From Hemerocallis citrina (lineage: Eukaryota > Streptophyta > Magnoliopsida > Asparagales > Asphodelaceae), in NCBI GenBank assembly GCA_017893485.1, contig CM030366.1, positions 48,997,896-49,061,895 on the forward strand: a stretch of 64,000 nucleotides of DNA, read 5' to 3'. The translations under genes were made by a program, and so were the position numbers. Under the pieces are notes generated by a model. The model did no database searches. It was not told the DNA's origin and saw only the letters and a list, made by a program, of their open reading frames with translations. This document shows positions 24,038-34,220 of this stretch, one piece after another (position 1 is the first letter of the stretch; every line of letters starts with the position of its first letter).

Positions 24038-25025
24038 CTATGACAAACTAAGTTTTCTCCTATGATGTGTTGACAACCCAGCTGGCTCTTCAAACAATTC
24101 AAGCAGATAGCTCTCCAAATCCTGTGGAATGTACTTGATGTACTTTGCTGCATGCCTAGTAGATTCCACAAGTCTATAAATTACTCATGTCTTGAGTTCA
24201 GTTGCCATCCTCTTGAGTGTACTTGAGTTTGGTTGCCATCTTCACCTCTGCTTCTGTTCTAGCATCACTTCATTTCTTGCATATGCTACAAAATTAAAAA
24301 AAAAACATAAAAAATACTTTAAAGCATGATCTTGCAATTGTTAATAGAGTATAATTTCACAATGCTATAAATTACTCAAAAATTTGTAGGCTCAGAATTG
24401 AAGTGCATTGTTATGCAAATTTTCAAATAGCACCGTAAGTGTATCAAACACAGTCAACTTTGAAGCACTAGGGCTGCATTATTTACCATCAGAACTTAGG
24501 GAAATGACCAACTGCAACCTTCAGCCTAAATGAGAACTTAGCCATTAGATCACGATAAAACGGATACTATTCCAGTCTTAAATAATAAACTGACTCGGTA
24601 GGTGAGGGGAACACAATAATAAACTTGATGTTTTTTAGCATTCATCACTGCCTACTATGAGATTTTTTTTTACAATGGGAACACAATAAATTTAAAAATA
24701 ACAGCGAATCAAACACATCCCTCAAACCATAAATTCGGCAATGTCATCAGAACCATCTTCGGTGGAGGAATCCAGCTCTTGTGCATTGAACCCACTAAAC
24801 AAAATAACATGGAAGGTGAAATTAGTCACGCTCAACATTGAAAGTTAACAGAGAGTATGATTTCACAATGCCAAATGGAACACAGAGAGTATAAATATGA
24901 AAGACTATACCTATCATGTGTTCTTGATCCGTGACAATGCCAACTGGAACATGTCCAAAAAAAAAAGCAAATCCAACCCTATCATATCCCCTACTTGAAG
25001 GGGTATAGTTCACAGTACCATACAA
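24038..25025 (-). pseudogene. exon-like fragments of an unrecognised gene inside the TIR element
   Basis: Three minus-strand blocks look coding. About 25025-24911 reads TVNYTPSSRGYDRVGFAF..GHVPVGIVTDQEHMI and ends at a GTATAG donor-like site. About 24796-24730 follows a TTTGTTTAG acceptor-like site and reads GFNAQELDSSTEDGSDDIAE, then FMV and a stop. About 24173-24038 follows TTTATAG and reads STRHAAKYIKYIPQDLESYL, LELFEEPAG and a stop at 24038-24040. Each is short, but the composition is protein-like and the edges look like splice sites. This would fit a Pack-MULE that captured exons. I do not recognise the source gene and have not proven that the blocks belong to one transcript. Confidence 0.4.
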
Positions 25026-25932
25026 ATAGAATTAAGTTTCCATACTGAATTTGTTGGTTAATTTGAAGGGGAACATGCTATAAGTCATATGTAATGAACC
25101 CTCATAAATTATTTATATAATAATTAACTCAACCATATCTTAAAAAGTAAAAATAAATAACGTTAGTAGGCTCAGAACACAATATTCTCGCTAGGGTTGC
25201 ATTGGAGTGCCATGTCAACTAGTTCAAATGTATAAATAATCAAGCATTAGTTCAAATGCATAAATACGCCGTCCATATAAAATAGGAAATCATATGGTGA
25301 AATACATCAATTCAAATGCATAGGGAATCATATAAATAGGGATTCATCAGTTCAAATGCATCAGTTCAGCATCAGTTCATCACTGCCTACTGCACACACA
25401 CACACACACAAACAAGGGAGCAATTTGGTAAATAAGATTCATAGGGTCAAATAATTCCTTGATCAAATCAAAGGAAACAACAAAGTTGCTCTCCTTCGAT
25501 CGGGTGGTGGAGGGAGAGTGCACAAATAAGAGTGCACAACCGAAGGCTCCCCATATATATATAGAGAGAGGGAGAGCAGAAATTCATCTATTCAAATGCA
25601 AAAATATGCATCAGTTCATCACTGCCAACTGTCACACACACAAAAACAAAGGACCAAATTGGTAAATAAGATTCATATGGTCAAATACTTCCCTGATCAG
25701 ATCATAGGAAAGAACATAGTGGCTCAATAGCTGCAAGAATCAATTCATTATCTGCAAGAATCAATCCATTAACTATTATCAAAGCAAAAGAACATTGTCT
25801 CATTCACATAATACAATAAAAGTTATATAACAAAGAGATGTGAAAAAAATTTCCCTTTACCCTAATTTTTTTAATCTACTGATCATTGAAGAAATTAGGG
25901 TTTCGATTGAACTCAAATAAAGGGAAGAAATT
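25026..25932. other. interior of TIR element with short dispersed repeats
   Basis: TTCAAATGCAT and CATCAGTTCATCACTGCC recur several times (25240-25640), together with a (CA)n run at 25391-25410. No gene is seen. Confidence 0.5.
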
Positions 25933-26363
25933 TTATACCTGAGATCGATTGGAGATGGTGGAAGCAAGCGAGCAGCGGTGAAGGGAAAACGATGAGGTAG
26001 GGTTTCGTTGATCTCCCAAATTGGTGGAGTAGGTGAGGAGAATCGATGGGGGCTGAGAGGGTGGTTGATGAGGTGGGGGGATTTGGCTATTTTTCAGAGC
26101 TAGGGTTTCGAGTTGGTGAACGCGATGAGAAGGAGAAGGATAAGCAATGAGCTTCGCCGTGATGAAGGGAAAAAGGGCTTCGTCATCTTCAATGATCGGC
26201 ATATGAGTAAGAGAAGAGAATCGATCGGAGCATTGAGAGAAAGAAAGGGCTCGATCTGGTAGGGTTTTCGAATTGGGGGAACGAGAGTGAGAGAGAGCAT
26301 GAGGAGGATGAAACGGGGTATGAAAGGGCAGAGAGAAAGAGAGCGGAGGGATAATTTGACCAA
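25933..26363 (-). other. minus-strand leader-like region of the right inverted repeat
   Basis: On the minus strand this is CT-rich with two overlapping open frames that lack recognisable domains, and it ends at CTCAG followed by GTATAAAATT (donor-like, near 25939). It mirrors the left leader. It may be a promoter-plus-leader supplied by the terminal repeat. Confidence 0.35.
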
Positions 26364-26504
26364 ATTACCCCTCCGTAAGTGGAGAATAACGGGAGCGAAT
26401 TTGAGCCATTAGATCTGCATCATGATCAAAATGCAGATCGGATGGCTGAGCGTGAGTGCACATCGCTGTGTACACTGAGGTAGTGCTCAACCGAACCTTT
26501 CCCT

Positions 26505-27493
26505 ATATATATATATATTAAAAGTAAATACTAAGACGTAATCTGGCCTCAAACCTGAGATCTCCCTTCACTCATCACATACTCTTTACAAATTACTCCT
26601 AGTGACACCAACTTTTATTTTATATGAGTGTCATTTTTGTAAATAATTATGTCGTAAATAAATATGCATTTTGAGAGTATTATGGTAACTAACAACAGTT
26701 AACTAAATAAATGGTTAATATAACTCCTACTTAAAAATGAATGGTTGGGATTAGATGGTTGATTATCTACAAATTACACAATTTCAACTCTCACGTTATA
26801 GTATTAGAGAATAATTGTATGTTTAGTAAAGTGTTTGAATTTTGGTTGAAAGAACCGACACAGGAGTAGAATGGACGGACAGGATTGTAGCAGGCAGCGA
26901 ATGGACGGAGGAGAGGGTTAGAGTTTGAGTTCAACATATTAGTGCTCAGATTGTGGACGTGATCATTGGTACTAAATCTAGTTAATTAGTTAATTAATTA
27001 ATTAATTAATATGTAATTGAGTAGAAGATGTAGGTGGTGTTGTGAACATGTGTTTTTCGCTAAGGAATGATTTGTTTGGCTAAAAAGTTAATATAGGAAA
27101 ACAAATTTGATAAAAATGCACTATTTATGACTTTGTTTAGAAGTAAAAGAGATTGAATTTAATTTTCTCGCTATATTACTTAGCTGATTTTTTCTATTTC
27201 ATTTTCCGCTCAAAATGGAGGAGAAACACTTTTCAGGGACTTTTAAATTGATTTCTCCCTCCCCTCTTCACATTATCCAATAAAAGAACCCCACATACTC
27301 CTCTACAATTATTTTTTTTACTAATTTTTAAATTTTCTTTAGCTCTCTTCTCTATCCTACACTACAGTAAAATTAGATTTAAACAGACCAATTTTATAGA
27401 ACTTATTTCCAAATATTTCTTTTACAAGTAGTAATCTTTTAGATTGGATACATTTTACAACCAACCAAACAACCCCTAAAAAAAAGGCTCTAC
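26505..27493. other. AT-rich unassigned sequence between TIR element and E2
   Basis: Starts with a short TA run and contains a (TTAA)n stretch near 26980-27010. The words TGTTTGGCTAAAAAG (27071) and ACCAACCAAACAACCCC (27460) resemble ends of small plant DNA elements but do not pair convincingly. No gene is seen. Confidence 0.5.
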
Positions 27494-27498
27494 ATAAC

Positions 27499-28254
27499 TG
27501 TGGTAGGGTAAAAATGGCCTGGGGCCCAGCCAAGGCTCAGGATGGCTCACTCGAAAAGGAAAATAAAAATCAATCCGGCTCGGCCCCGGACCACTACAGC
27601 CTCGGCACCGAGCCGTAAATTCACCCCCACAGAACTGGTCTCCTCGTATCCGACGAGCCTCGATGGCCCTCGGCCTCCGATCCGCAACAGCCCCACGGGC
27701 CGTCCGCCCAGCCTGGTAAAGAATGAAGATGACCTGGCACAACCTAGGCCATCCGATTCTCCCAGAGGCACAGGAGCCCCATGATCAGCCATGTCAGCTC
27801 CAAATACCACCTAGGGCTTTGCCACGTCAGCCCTATACCACTCTTGGCACTGCCACGTCCGCCCTAAACCCCCTGGGCCTCCTGCCATGTCAGGCCCATG
27901 GGCTTTCGGGTTCAGACCCGGCCCCCAAGCGGATCCAAACCCGGTTGGGATTCCCTATAAATACCAGACCCTCACCCACCTTTTCAGGTAATCAATCTTT
28001 GCCACCTAAATTCCCCTAGTTACTGCTACTCTCTCACAGAGACTGACTAGATCGTCGGAGGGTCCGCCACCGGGATAAACCCCGGTGTTTCAGGACCGTC
28101 TGCAGGTACTCGAGGCGAGGCCGTCCGAGCCGATCCTCAAGCGCCGAAGCGAGCCTCTCGCTCACCGTCCGGTCCTGTACTCTTCCCTCATTACAAATTG
28201 AGTCCGAACTCACACCTGGTGCATCCACACTGCGACCAAAAACAAATCGCATCA
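27499..28254 (+). repeat. 5' LTR of E2
   Basis: TGTGGTAGGG to CGCATCA. TATAAATA lies at 27956-27963, with the transcription start expected some 30 bp later. Leader motifs GGTAATCAATCTTT and GAGACTGACTAGATCGTC are shared with other Tat LTRs in the window. Confidence 0.96.
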
Positions 28255-28256
28255 GG

Positions 28257-28275
28257 TTGGCGCCGCCTGTGGGAA
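28257..28275 (+). promoter_or_regulatory. primer binding site of E2
   Basis: TTGGCGCCGCCTGTGGGAA begins two bases after the LTR. The TGGCGCCG core is typical of Tat and Athila elements. E3 has the related TTGACGCCGTCTGTGGGAA. The matching tRNA was not determined. Confidence 0.75.
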
Positions 28276-28341
28276 CCCTTTATTCGGTACGGACGACAGT
28301 CCGAGCCTCGCCACCGACGCTCTCCCTTGACCCGATCTCCC

Positions 28342-29659
28342 ATGGCTCCCTGAGCCCGAAGATCGGCCCGTTCCGCCCGACCGGACGGGCCTCCTCCCGA
28401 GGGGGCCCTCGACGGACGGCAAGCATCCAATAATCCGGGTGGAAACCCCGGACCCCAGCGAAGCGCTTCATACGTCGCCGAACGCGACCTTCGTCGGGTC
28501 ATTCAGAACAGAAGGGCTAGCCAAGCTAGGGGAGGGACTGCTTCCAACTCGGCCCCGAACCATTCCAGGCCTGCGCAAGGGGACAGGCCGTCGGCACTCA
28601 GCCGCATCGGCCGAATTCCTACGCCCCGACCCGACCCTTCCGACCATGGTGCGGTCACCAGGGGCGAGTTCAGAAGCTTCAGAGATGAAATCATGGAGGC
28701 CCTCCATGAGCGCCAAGGTCCGCGACCTATGGCCGACCCCCTCAAATGAGCGAAGGGAGAAGTCACACTCGTGCGCCGACTCCCCCTCCGGAGCGCACAG
28801 ACGAGGTGCGTCGATGCCTCCTAGAGATGGAGAATCGAATCGAGCGCATCGGCGACGGGAATCCCAACCTAGTCCAAGGACGTGGGCCTTCTCGACCTCC
28901 ATTTTCCAGTCAACATCATAGAAGCAGAGATCCCCCGGAACTTCCGGCCTCCGCAGTTCGAGACTTACAACGGCGAGGGTGATCCAGCTGATCACATGGA
29001 GGGCTTCAAAACCCTTATGATGATTCACAGCGCTTCGGATCCCCTGCTGTGCCGAGCCTTCCCGGCCACCCTCCGCTGTCCGGCCAGGGATTGGTTCTCC
29101 AAACTTCCCCCTAGCTCGATCTTCTCGTTCGACCAGCTGGAAGCCAGCTTCCTGGCCCACTTCATCACTAGCCGGAAGGCCGAAAGGACGAGCGCTTCCC
29201 TGCTCGACCTCAGTCAGAGGGAGGGGGAGTCGCTCCGTAACTTCGTCAAGAGGTTCACGACTGAGGCGAGATCGTCTCTGCCCTTAACGCCGGGGTCGCC
29301 TCAGCTGCTTCCGACACAATGTCCGGCACAACCAGCTGAAGGTCTCCCTGGCAAAGAAGCCACCTCTGGACTTCCCCGACCTTCTCAATCGAGTCGAGAA
29401 GTACATACGAGCTGAAGAAGCTCTTAACCCAGAGGGCAGCAAGGAAGTTGTGGGGAAGGGCAAGCGCAGGGTCGATGAGGCCGAACCTGCCAAGAAAACA
29501 GCAAAGGAAGGGGTCGGCGCGAAGAGGGCACCTCTGGTCCCTCGCTTCGAAAGGTACACTCCCTTGACACATAACGTGTCCGCCATCCTCTTAGAAATCG
29601 AGGATAAGGATCTTGTCCGACTACCTCCCCGACCAAATAACAACAAGAAGCAAGATTAA
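28342..29659 (+). pseudogene. gag: E2 gag (broken)
   Basis: Gag forms the particle that packages the element RNA. An ATG at 28342 starts a basic N-terminal region but is followed by TGA three codons later. The frame then runs to a TGA at 28747-28749. The middle region continues in another frame to about 28905, and the capsid-like retrotransposon gag domain runs from about 28906 to 29280 (PPQFETYNGEGDPADHMEGF.., FVKRFTTEARS). A frameshift near 29285 and a TAA at 29657-29659 follow. The C-terminal lysine-rich part leads into the CRFHRDHGHETDQC zinc-knuckle-like motif counted with pol. Homology to E3 gag supports the whole stretch. Confidence 0.85.
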
Positions 29660-30472
29660 CGCTTCTACTGCCGGTTCCACAGAGATCATGGGCACGAAAC
29701 CGACCAATGTCGGTCCCTGAAAGACGAGATTGAGGTCCTCATCTCACAAGGGTACCTCCGAGAATTCACCAGAGAAGGCCCACGGGATCGGCGGGATACA
29801 AGGAACCGGAGGCTTTCGCCTCCGATCCCCATCCCGAACCACATCCAGGATCGGGATCGCTCGCCCGAAGGAGCCGCGGATACGCCATTCATCTTGCATT
29901 GTGTCCACCGGGGGGCCAATGGGGGGAGAATCAAATACTTCCCGAAAAGCCTTCATCCGAGAGGTGAATGCTGTCCAAGACAACCCCTCGCCCAGGTTGC
30001 AACCGGTGCCTGTCTCCTTCTCCGGAGAGGACCTCGAAGGCAGTTCGCCTCCCTCATTGCGACGCCCTCGTCATTGGCCTCCACATGGCTAATTGTGAGG
30101 TTCGCCGAATCCTCGTCGACAACGGCAGCTCGGTAAATATTCTCTTCCTCGAAGCCTTCGAGAATCTCAAGCTGCCCAGAGGCAAACTCAAGCTAGCCGG
30201 ATACACCTTGCATGGGTTCTCCGGCGTCCCTGTCGTAATAGAAGGGATTGTTACTCTCGACGTTACCGCAGGATCGGCTCCTGTCAAGAGGACCGAGTCC
30301 ATGGACTTCATGGTGGTAAACGTCAAGGCAGGCTTACAACGCTATACTCGGCCGACCCGGACTGTGCTCCCTTCAAGCGGTACCTTCGGCTTACCATCTG
30401 AAACTTAAATTTCCCACCTCGCAAGGGGTCGGCATCGTCTGAGGTAGCCAAGAAGCAGCGCGGTCGTGCTAC
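29660..30472 (+). pseudogene. pol: E2 gag C-terminus and aspartic protease (broken)
   Basis: A knuckle-like motif C-x3-H-x2-H-x4-C lies just after 29660. The retropepsin-like protease lies at about 30030-30420 with active site VDNGSS (near 30117) and the flap-side VTLDVTAG. The frame changes several times between 29660 and 30000 and again near 30330, just before the conserved LGRPGL-type strand. An in-frame TGA follows at about 30438. In E3 the same region is one open frame, so these are E2 lesions or read errors. Confidence 0.8.
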
Positions 30473-32822
30473 ATGACCGCCGTCGGAGGGGGTGTGTTCC
30501 CCCTCGACGCCGTTGAGCTCGAACCCGAGAGGGACGGCCCCGCTCTCGAGCCTGTCGACGAGCTTGAGGAGGTCCCGTTCGGCGCCGAGGAAGAATCGAA
30601 ATGGTTCCGGGTGAGTCGCTCGCTCCTCGAGGACTTGAAGCCAGGCATAATCTCCTGCATCCGCCGCAACGTTGATCTCTTCGCCTGGAAGCCCTCCGAC
30701 ATGCCCGGGATCTTCGAAGACTTGATCATGCATCGGCTGAGCGTCATCCCGGACTCTAAGCCGGTTGTCCAAAAGAGGCGCAAAGTCGCCCCGGAGAGGC
30801 AGCAAATTGTGAAGACAGAGGTCGACAAATTCTTGTCTGCTCGATTTATTCAGGAAGTCAGCTACCCCAAGTGGTTGGCTAATGTCGTCATGGTGAAGAA
30901 GGCAACCGGGGGCTGGCGGATCTGTATCGACTTCACGGATCTAAATAAGGCATGTCCGAAAGATCCTTTCCCCCTCCCCTCGCATCAACGCTTTAATCGA
31001 CGCAACCTCGGGCCATGAGCTACTGTCCTTCATGGACGCATTCTCGGGGTATAATCAGATCCGAATGTTTCCACCAGACATCTCCAAGACCTCGTTCGTC
31101 ACCGACCAGGGTCTCTTTTGTTACCGCGTTATGCCCTTCGGGCTAAAAAATGTCGGAGCCACATACCAATGGCTCGTCAACAGAATCTTCAAAGACCTGA
31201 TCGGTCGCAACGTGGAAGTCTATGTCGACGACATGCTCGTCAAGAGCCGGGCCGGGCCGGACCACGTCGCCGACCTCGAGAAAGCCTTCAGAGTCCTCCG
31301 GCATCACAACATGAGGCTCAACCCGGCTAAGTGTGCCTTCGGCGTCTCCACTGGAAAATTCCTGGAGTTCATCGTCAGCCAGCGCGGCATCGAGGCGAAC
31401 CCCGAGAAAATCCAAGCTATTATTGACATGGCCCCGCCCCGGAATGTTAAGGAGGTTCAGAGGCTTACAGGCCGGTTGGCTGCAATCGGCCGTTTCCTCT
31501 CCAAGTCAGGGGAGAAATCTCTCCCCTTCTTCAAAGCCCTGCGTGGAAAAGGGGGCTTCGAGTGGGGTACCCATCAACAAGAAGCCTTCGAACAGCTGAA
31601 GCAGTACTTCGCCAACCCTCATCTCCTCAGCAAGCCCGAGCCGGGCGAACCACTATGGCTCTACCTGTCCACCTCGGATAGCGCACTCAGCGCCGTCCTC
31701 GTCCGAGAGGAAGATGGGGTCCAGAGACCATTGTACTATGTGAGCAAAGTCCTGCTCCCAGCCGAGACGAGGTACGCAAAGATAGAGAAGGTGGCCTATG
31801 CCTTGGTCATGACAGCCCGGAAGCTTCGTCCTTACTTCCAGGCCCATTCCGTCCAAGTACTGACCGACCAACCACTGAAGACTGTCCTTCACAAGCCCGA
31901 AAACTCCAGCCGCTTAGTCAAGTGGTCAATTGAGCTGAGTCAGTTCGACATTAGCTACCAGCCGAGGACGGCCATCAAAGGGCAGGCCCTCGCCGAGTTC
32001 ATAACTGAGTGCACCGTCTCCGAGCAGCCCAGCATCGAGGGCTCGGATCCGACCTGGGAGGTCTTTGTCGATGGATCATCATGCGAAACGGGGAGTGGGG
32101 CAGGCATCATCCTTCGTGGCCCCGACCAATTCCTACTTCAATACTCCCTCCGCCTCAACTTTCCGGCCTCCAACAACGAGGCGGAATATGAGGCCATGAT
32201 CGCCGGACTGACCCTAGCACACCGAGCCGGTGCCCAGCAAATTCGAGCCTACTGCGATTCTCAGCTCGTGGTCAATCAGATCACCGGGGAATACGAGGCT
32301 CGCGATGACCGGATGATACGGTACTTGGCCATGGTCCGGCGACTCCTGGCGTCCTTCAGCTGCGCCACGGTTACCAGAGTCCCTAGGGAGCAGAACGCTC
32401 AAGCAGACGCGTTGTCCAAACTCGCCTCTTCCTCCTTCGAGGGTCTAGATCAGACGGTGCTCATAGAAATCCTCCTAAAGCTAAGTATCAATGACCAAGA
32501 CCAGGAGGCGATGTGTGTGCAAGGCATTGCCAGTCCAGACGACTGGACCACTCCCATCCGGAGATTCTTAATTAATGCCGAGCTTCCTGAAGACCGGGCC
32601 GAGGCCAGACGGGTCAGGGTCCGAGCAGAAAGGTTCGTCATGATTGATGACATCCTCTTCAAATGCTCATACACCTTGGCCGACGGCAAACCATACCTCC
32701 GCTGTCTCACCAGCGATGAGGCCAGCTACGCTCTAAAAGATCTTCATGAGGGGATCGGCGGATGTCACATGGGGAGCAGGACACTTGCTCGGAAGGCCCT
32801 GAATCGGGGTACTATTGGCTGA
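30473..32822 (+). pseudogene. pol: E2 reverse transcriptase and two RNase H domains (one frameshift)
   Basis: Reverse transcriptase motifs KKATGGWRICIDF, MDAFSGYNQI, MPFGLKN and the catalytic YVDDMLVKS (near 31228) are present. A single extra base near 30980 splits the domain into two frames (30473-31018 and 31032-32822). The original RNase H follows (about 31640-31990), but the position of its first catalytic Asp reads LYLSTS. The second RNase H (about 32060-32430) keeps all four acidic positions: FVDGSS, NNEAEYEAM, CDSQLV and AQADALSKL. This tandem arrangement is the hallmark of Tat elements. Apart from the one base, the 596-codon frame is open. Confidence 0.93.
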
Positions 32823-33799
32823 CCATGCTCCAAGACTCGCAAGACCTAGTCAAGAGGTGCGGCCCATGCCAAAGGTTCTCCCCTATCAAGAGGCTTCCTC
32901 AAGCCAATCTCCGATCCCTGACTAGCCCTACGCCATTCGCCTTGTGGGGCATGGACCTTGTGGGCCCCTTCCCCGTAGCGGTAGGGCAAAAGAAATTCTT
33001 GATAGTCGCCATCGACTACTTCACCAAGTGGCTCGAAGCCGAGCCACTGTCCAGCATCACCGAGCGCCAAGTACAACAATTCTTTTGGAAGAACATTGTT
33101 TGTCGGTTCGGAATCCCTCGGGTCCTCGTCACGGACAACGGAACCCAATTCCAAGGTCAGAACTTCCAAACTTTCTGCGCAGACATCGGCATCCAGCAGC
33201 GTTTCTCCGCTATTTGCCACCCTCAGTCCAACGGCCAAGCGGAGAACGCGAACAGGCAAATTCTCGACTGCCTCAAAAAGTGCCTCGACAGTTCCCCCAA
33301 AGGGCTGTGGGTCGAAGAATTGCCTAGTGTGCTTTGGGCGAACCGAACCACCAAGAGGATCCCCACGGGGGAGACGCCGTTCAGTCTGACCTATGGGACA
33401 GAGGCAGTTATCCCCGTCGAGGTCGGCCTGCCTTCTCCCCGTGTCATGGCCTTCGACGAAGCTGACAATTCATCCGGCCTGAGGGCCAACCTGGACCTCG
33501 TCGCCGAGGTCAGAGAGAAGTCTTCAATCCGAAGAAGCATCTACCAACAACGGATCGAGAAGTTTTACAACAAGAAGGTCCGCCCCACAAACATCAAGGC
33601 GGGGGACCTCGTGTTACGAAAACTGTCCGTCTCCGACCCAACCAAGAAGACGAAATTGGCTCCCAACTGGGAAGGCCCGTACCGTGTAGTCGAGGCTGTA
33701 CACCCTGGTACGTACGGACTGGCAGATATGGACGGCCGGCTGATCAGCCGACCCTGGAACGCCGAGCACCTAATGAAGTTCCTGGAAGAGCGAACATAG
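32762..33799 (+). CDS. pol: E2 integrase (separated from RT by a one-base deletion)
   Basis: Inserts element DNA into the chromosome. The HH half of the zinc finger (HEGIGGCHMG) is encoded at the end of the preceding frame and the CC half (CGPC) in this frame. The shift is a missing base near 32807. Catalytic residues are present: D in AIDYFTKW, D in TDNGTQF and E in GQAENANR. The C-terminal WEGPYRV module follows. The frame ends at TAG in 33797-33799. Only the upstream shift prevents fusion to RT. Confidence 0.92.
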   Translation: MSHGEQDTCSEGPESGYYWLTMLQDSQDLVKRCGPCQRFSPIKRLPQANLRSLTSPTPFALWGMDLVGPFPVAVGQKKFLIVAIDYFTKWLEAEPLSSITERQVQQFFWKNIVCRFGIPRVLVTDNGTQFQGQNFQTFCADIGIQQRFSAICHPQSNGQAENANRQILDCLKKCLDSSPKGLWVEELPSVLWANRTTKRIPTGETPFSLTYGTEAVIPVEVGLPSPRVMAFDEADNSSGLRANLDLVAEVREKSSIRRSIYQQRIEKFYNKKVRPTNIKAGDLVLRKLSVSDPTKKTKLAPNWEGPYRVVEAVHPGTYGLADMDGRLISRPWNAEHLMKFLEERT

Positions 33800-34220
33800 G
33801 TTCTAGCTTGGCTAATGTAAATAATATTTTTTGTAAGCTTTCATGTGCAAAGGACCGTTTTAGCGACCCTCCCTATCATATATGTAAGAAATCTCTTTTT
33901 GACAAACTCCAAACGTCTCGGCAGCCCCGACCTAACACCGGACAATGGGATCGGCACCCGAGTCCCCATTTCGGTATCGTCTCCAACGTCTCGGTAGGTC
34001 CGACTCGGCTTCAGGTCAGGGAGTCTTCCTAATGCCCCTGCGCCGATCCCTCACGGATCGACGGGGCCGAACCTCACCTCTGCCATCATTCACTACACTA
34101 TTGACCAAAGCAAAGAATGAAAAGAATTCTTTATTCATACTCCCTTATTAGTTCTGAAAAAATAAACAAAGACCGTTACAGGACCACTCCACTCATCTCA
34201 AACTGAAGGAAGCCGCCATC
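33800..34220. other. convergent 3' ends of pol and the antisense gene
   Basis: Short spacer between the two convergent units. On the minus strand GAATAAAG (about 34126-34133) lies some 90 bp past the antisense stop codon and is a good poly(A) signal candidate. On the + strand AATAAA occurs near 34160. Confidence 0.55.

Larger units (their letters stand above)
20301..26504. mobile_element. 6.2-kb TIR element (MULE- or Micron-like) between TA microsatellites
   Basis: The left end reads AGGGAAAATTTTCGTTGAGC; the reverse complement of the right end reads AGGGAAAGGTTCGGTTGAGC. The inverted similarity continues for about 150 bp on each side (AGCGATGTGC, GATCTGCATTTT, CAGATCTAATGGCTCAAA, TCGCTCCCG, GGAGGGGTAATTT). 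Outside lie (AT)n on the left and a short (TA)n on the right. Long inverted repeats fit Mutator-like elements; flanking TA runs fit Micron-type elements that target TA microsatellites. No transposase is recognised. Each end continues inward as a CT-rich leader that ends in a GT splice-donor-like site. Confidence 0.7.
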
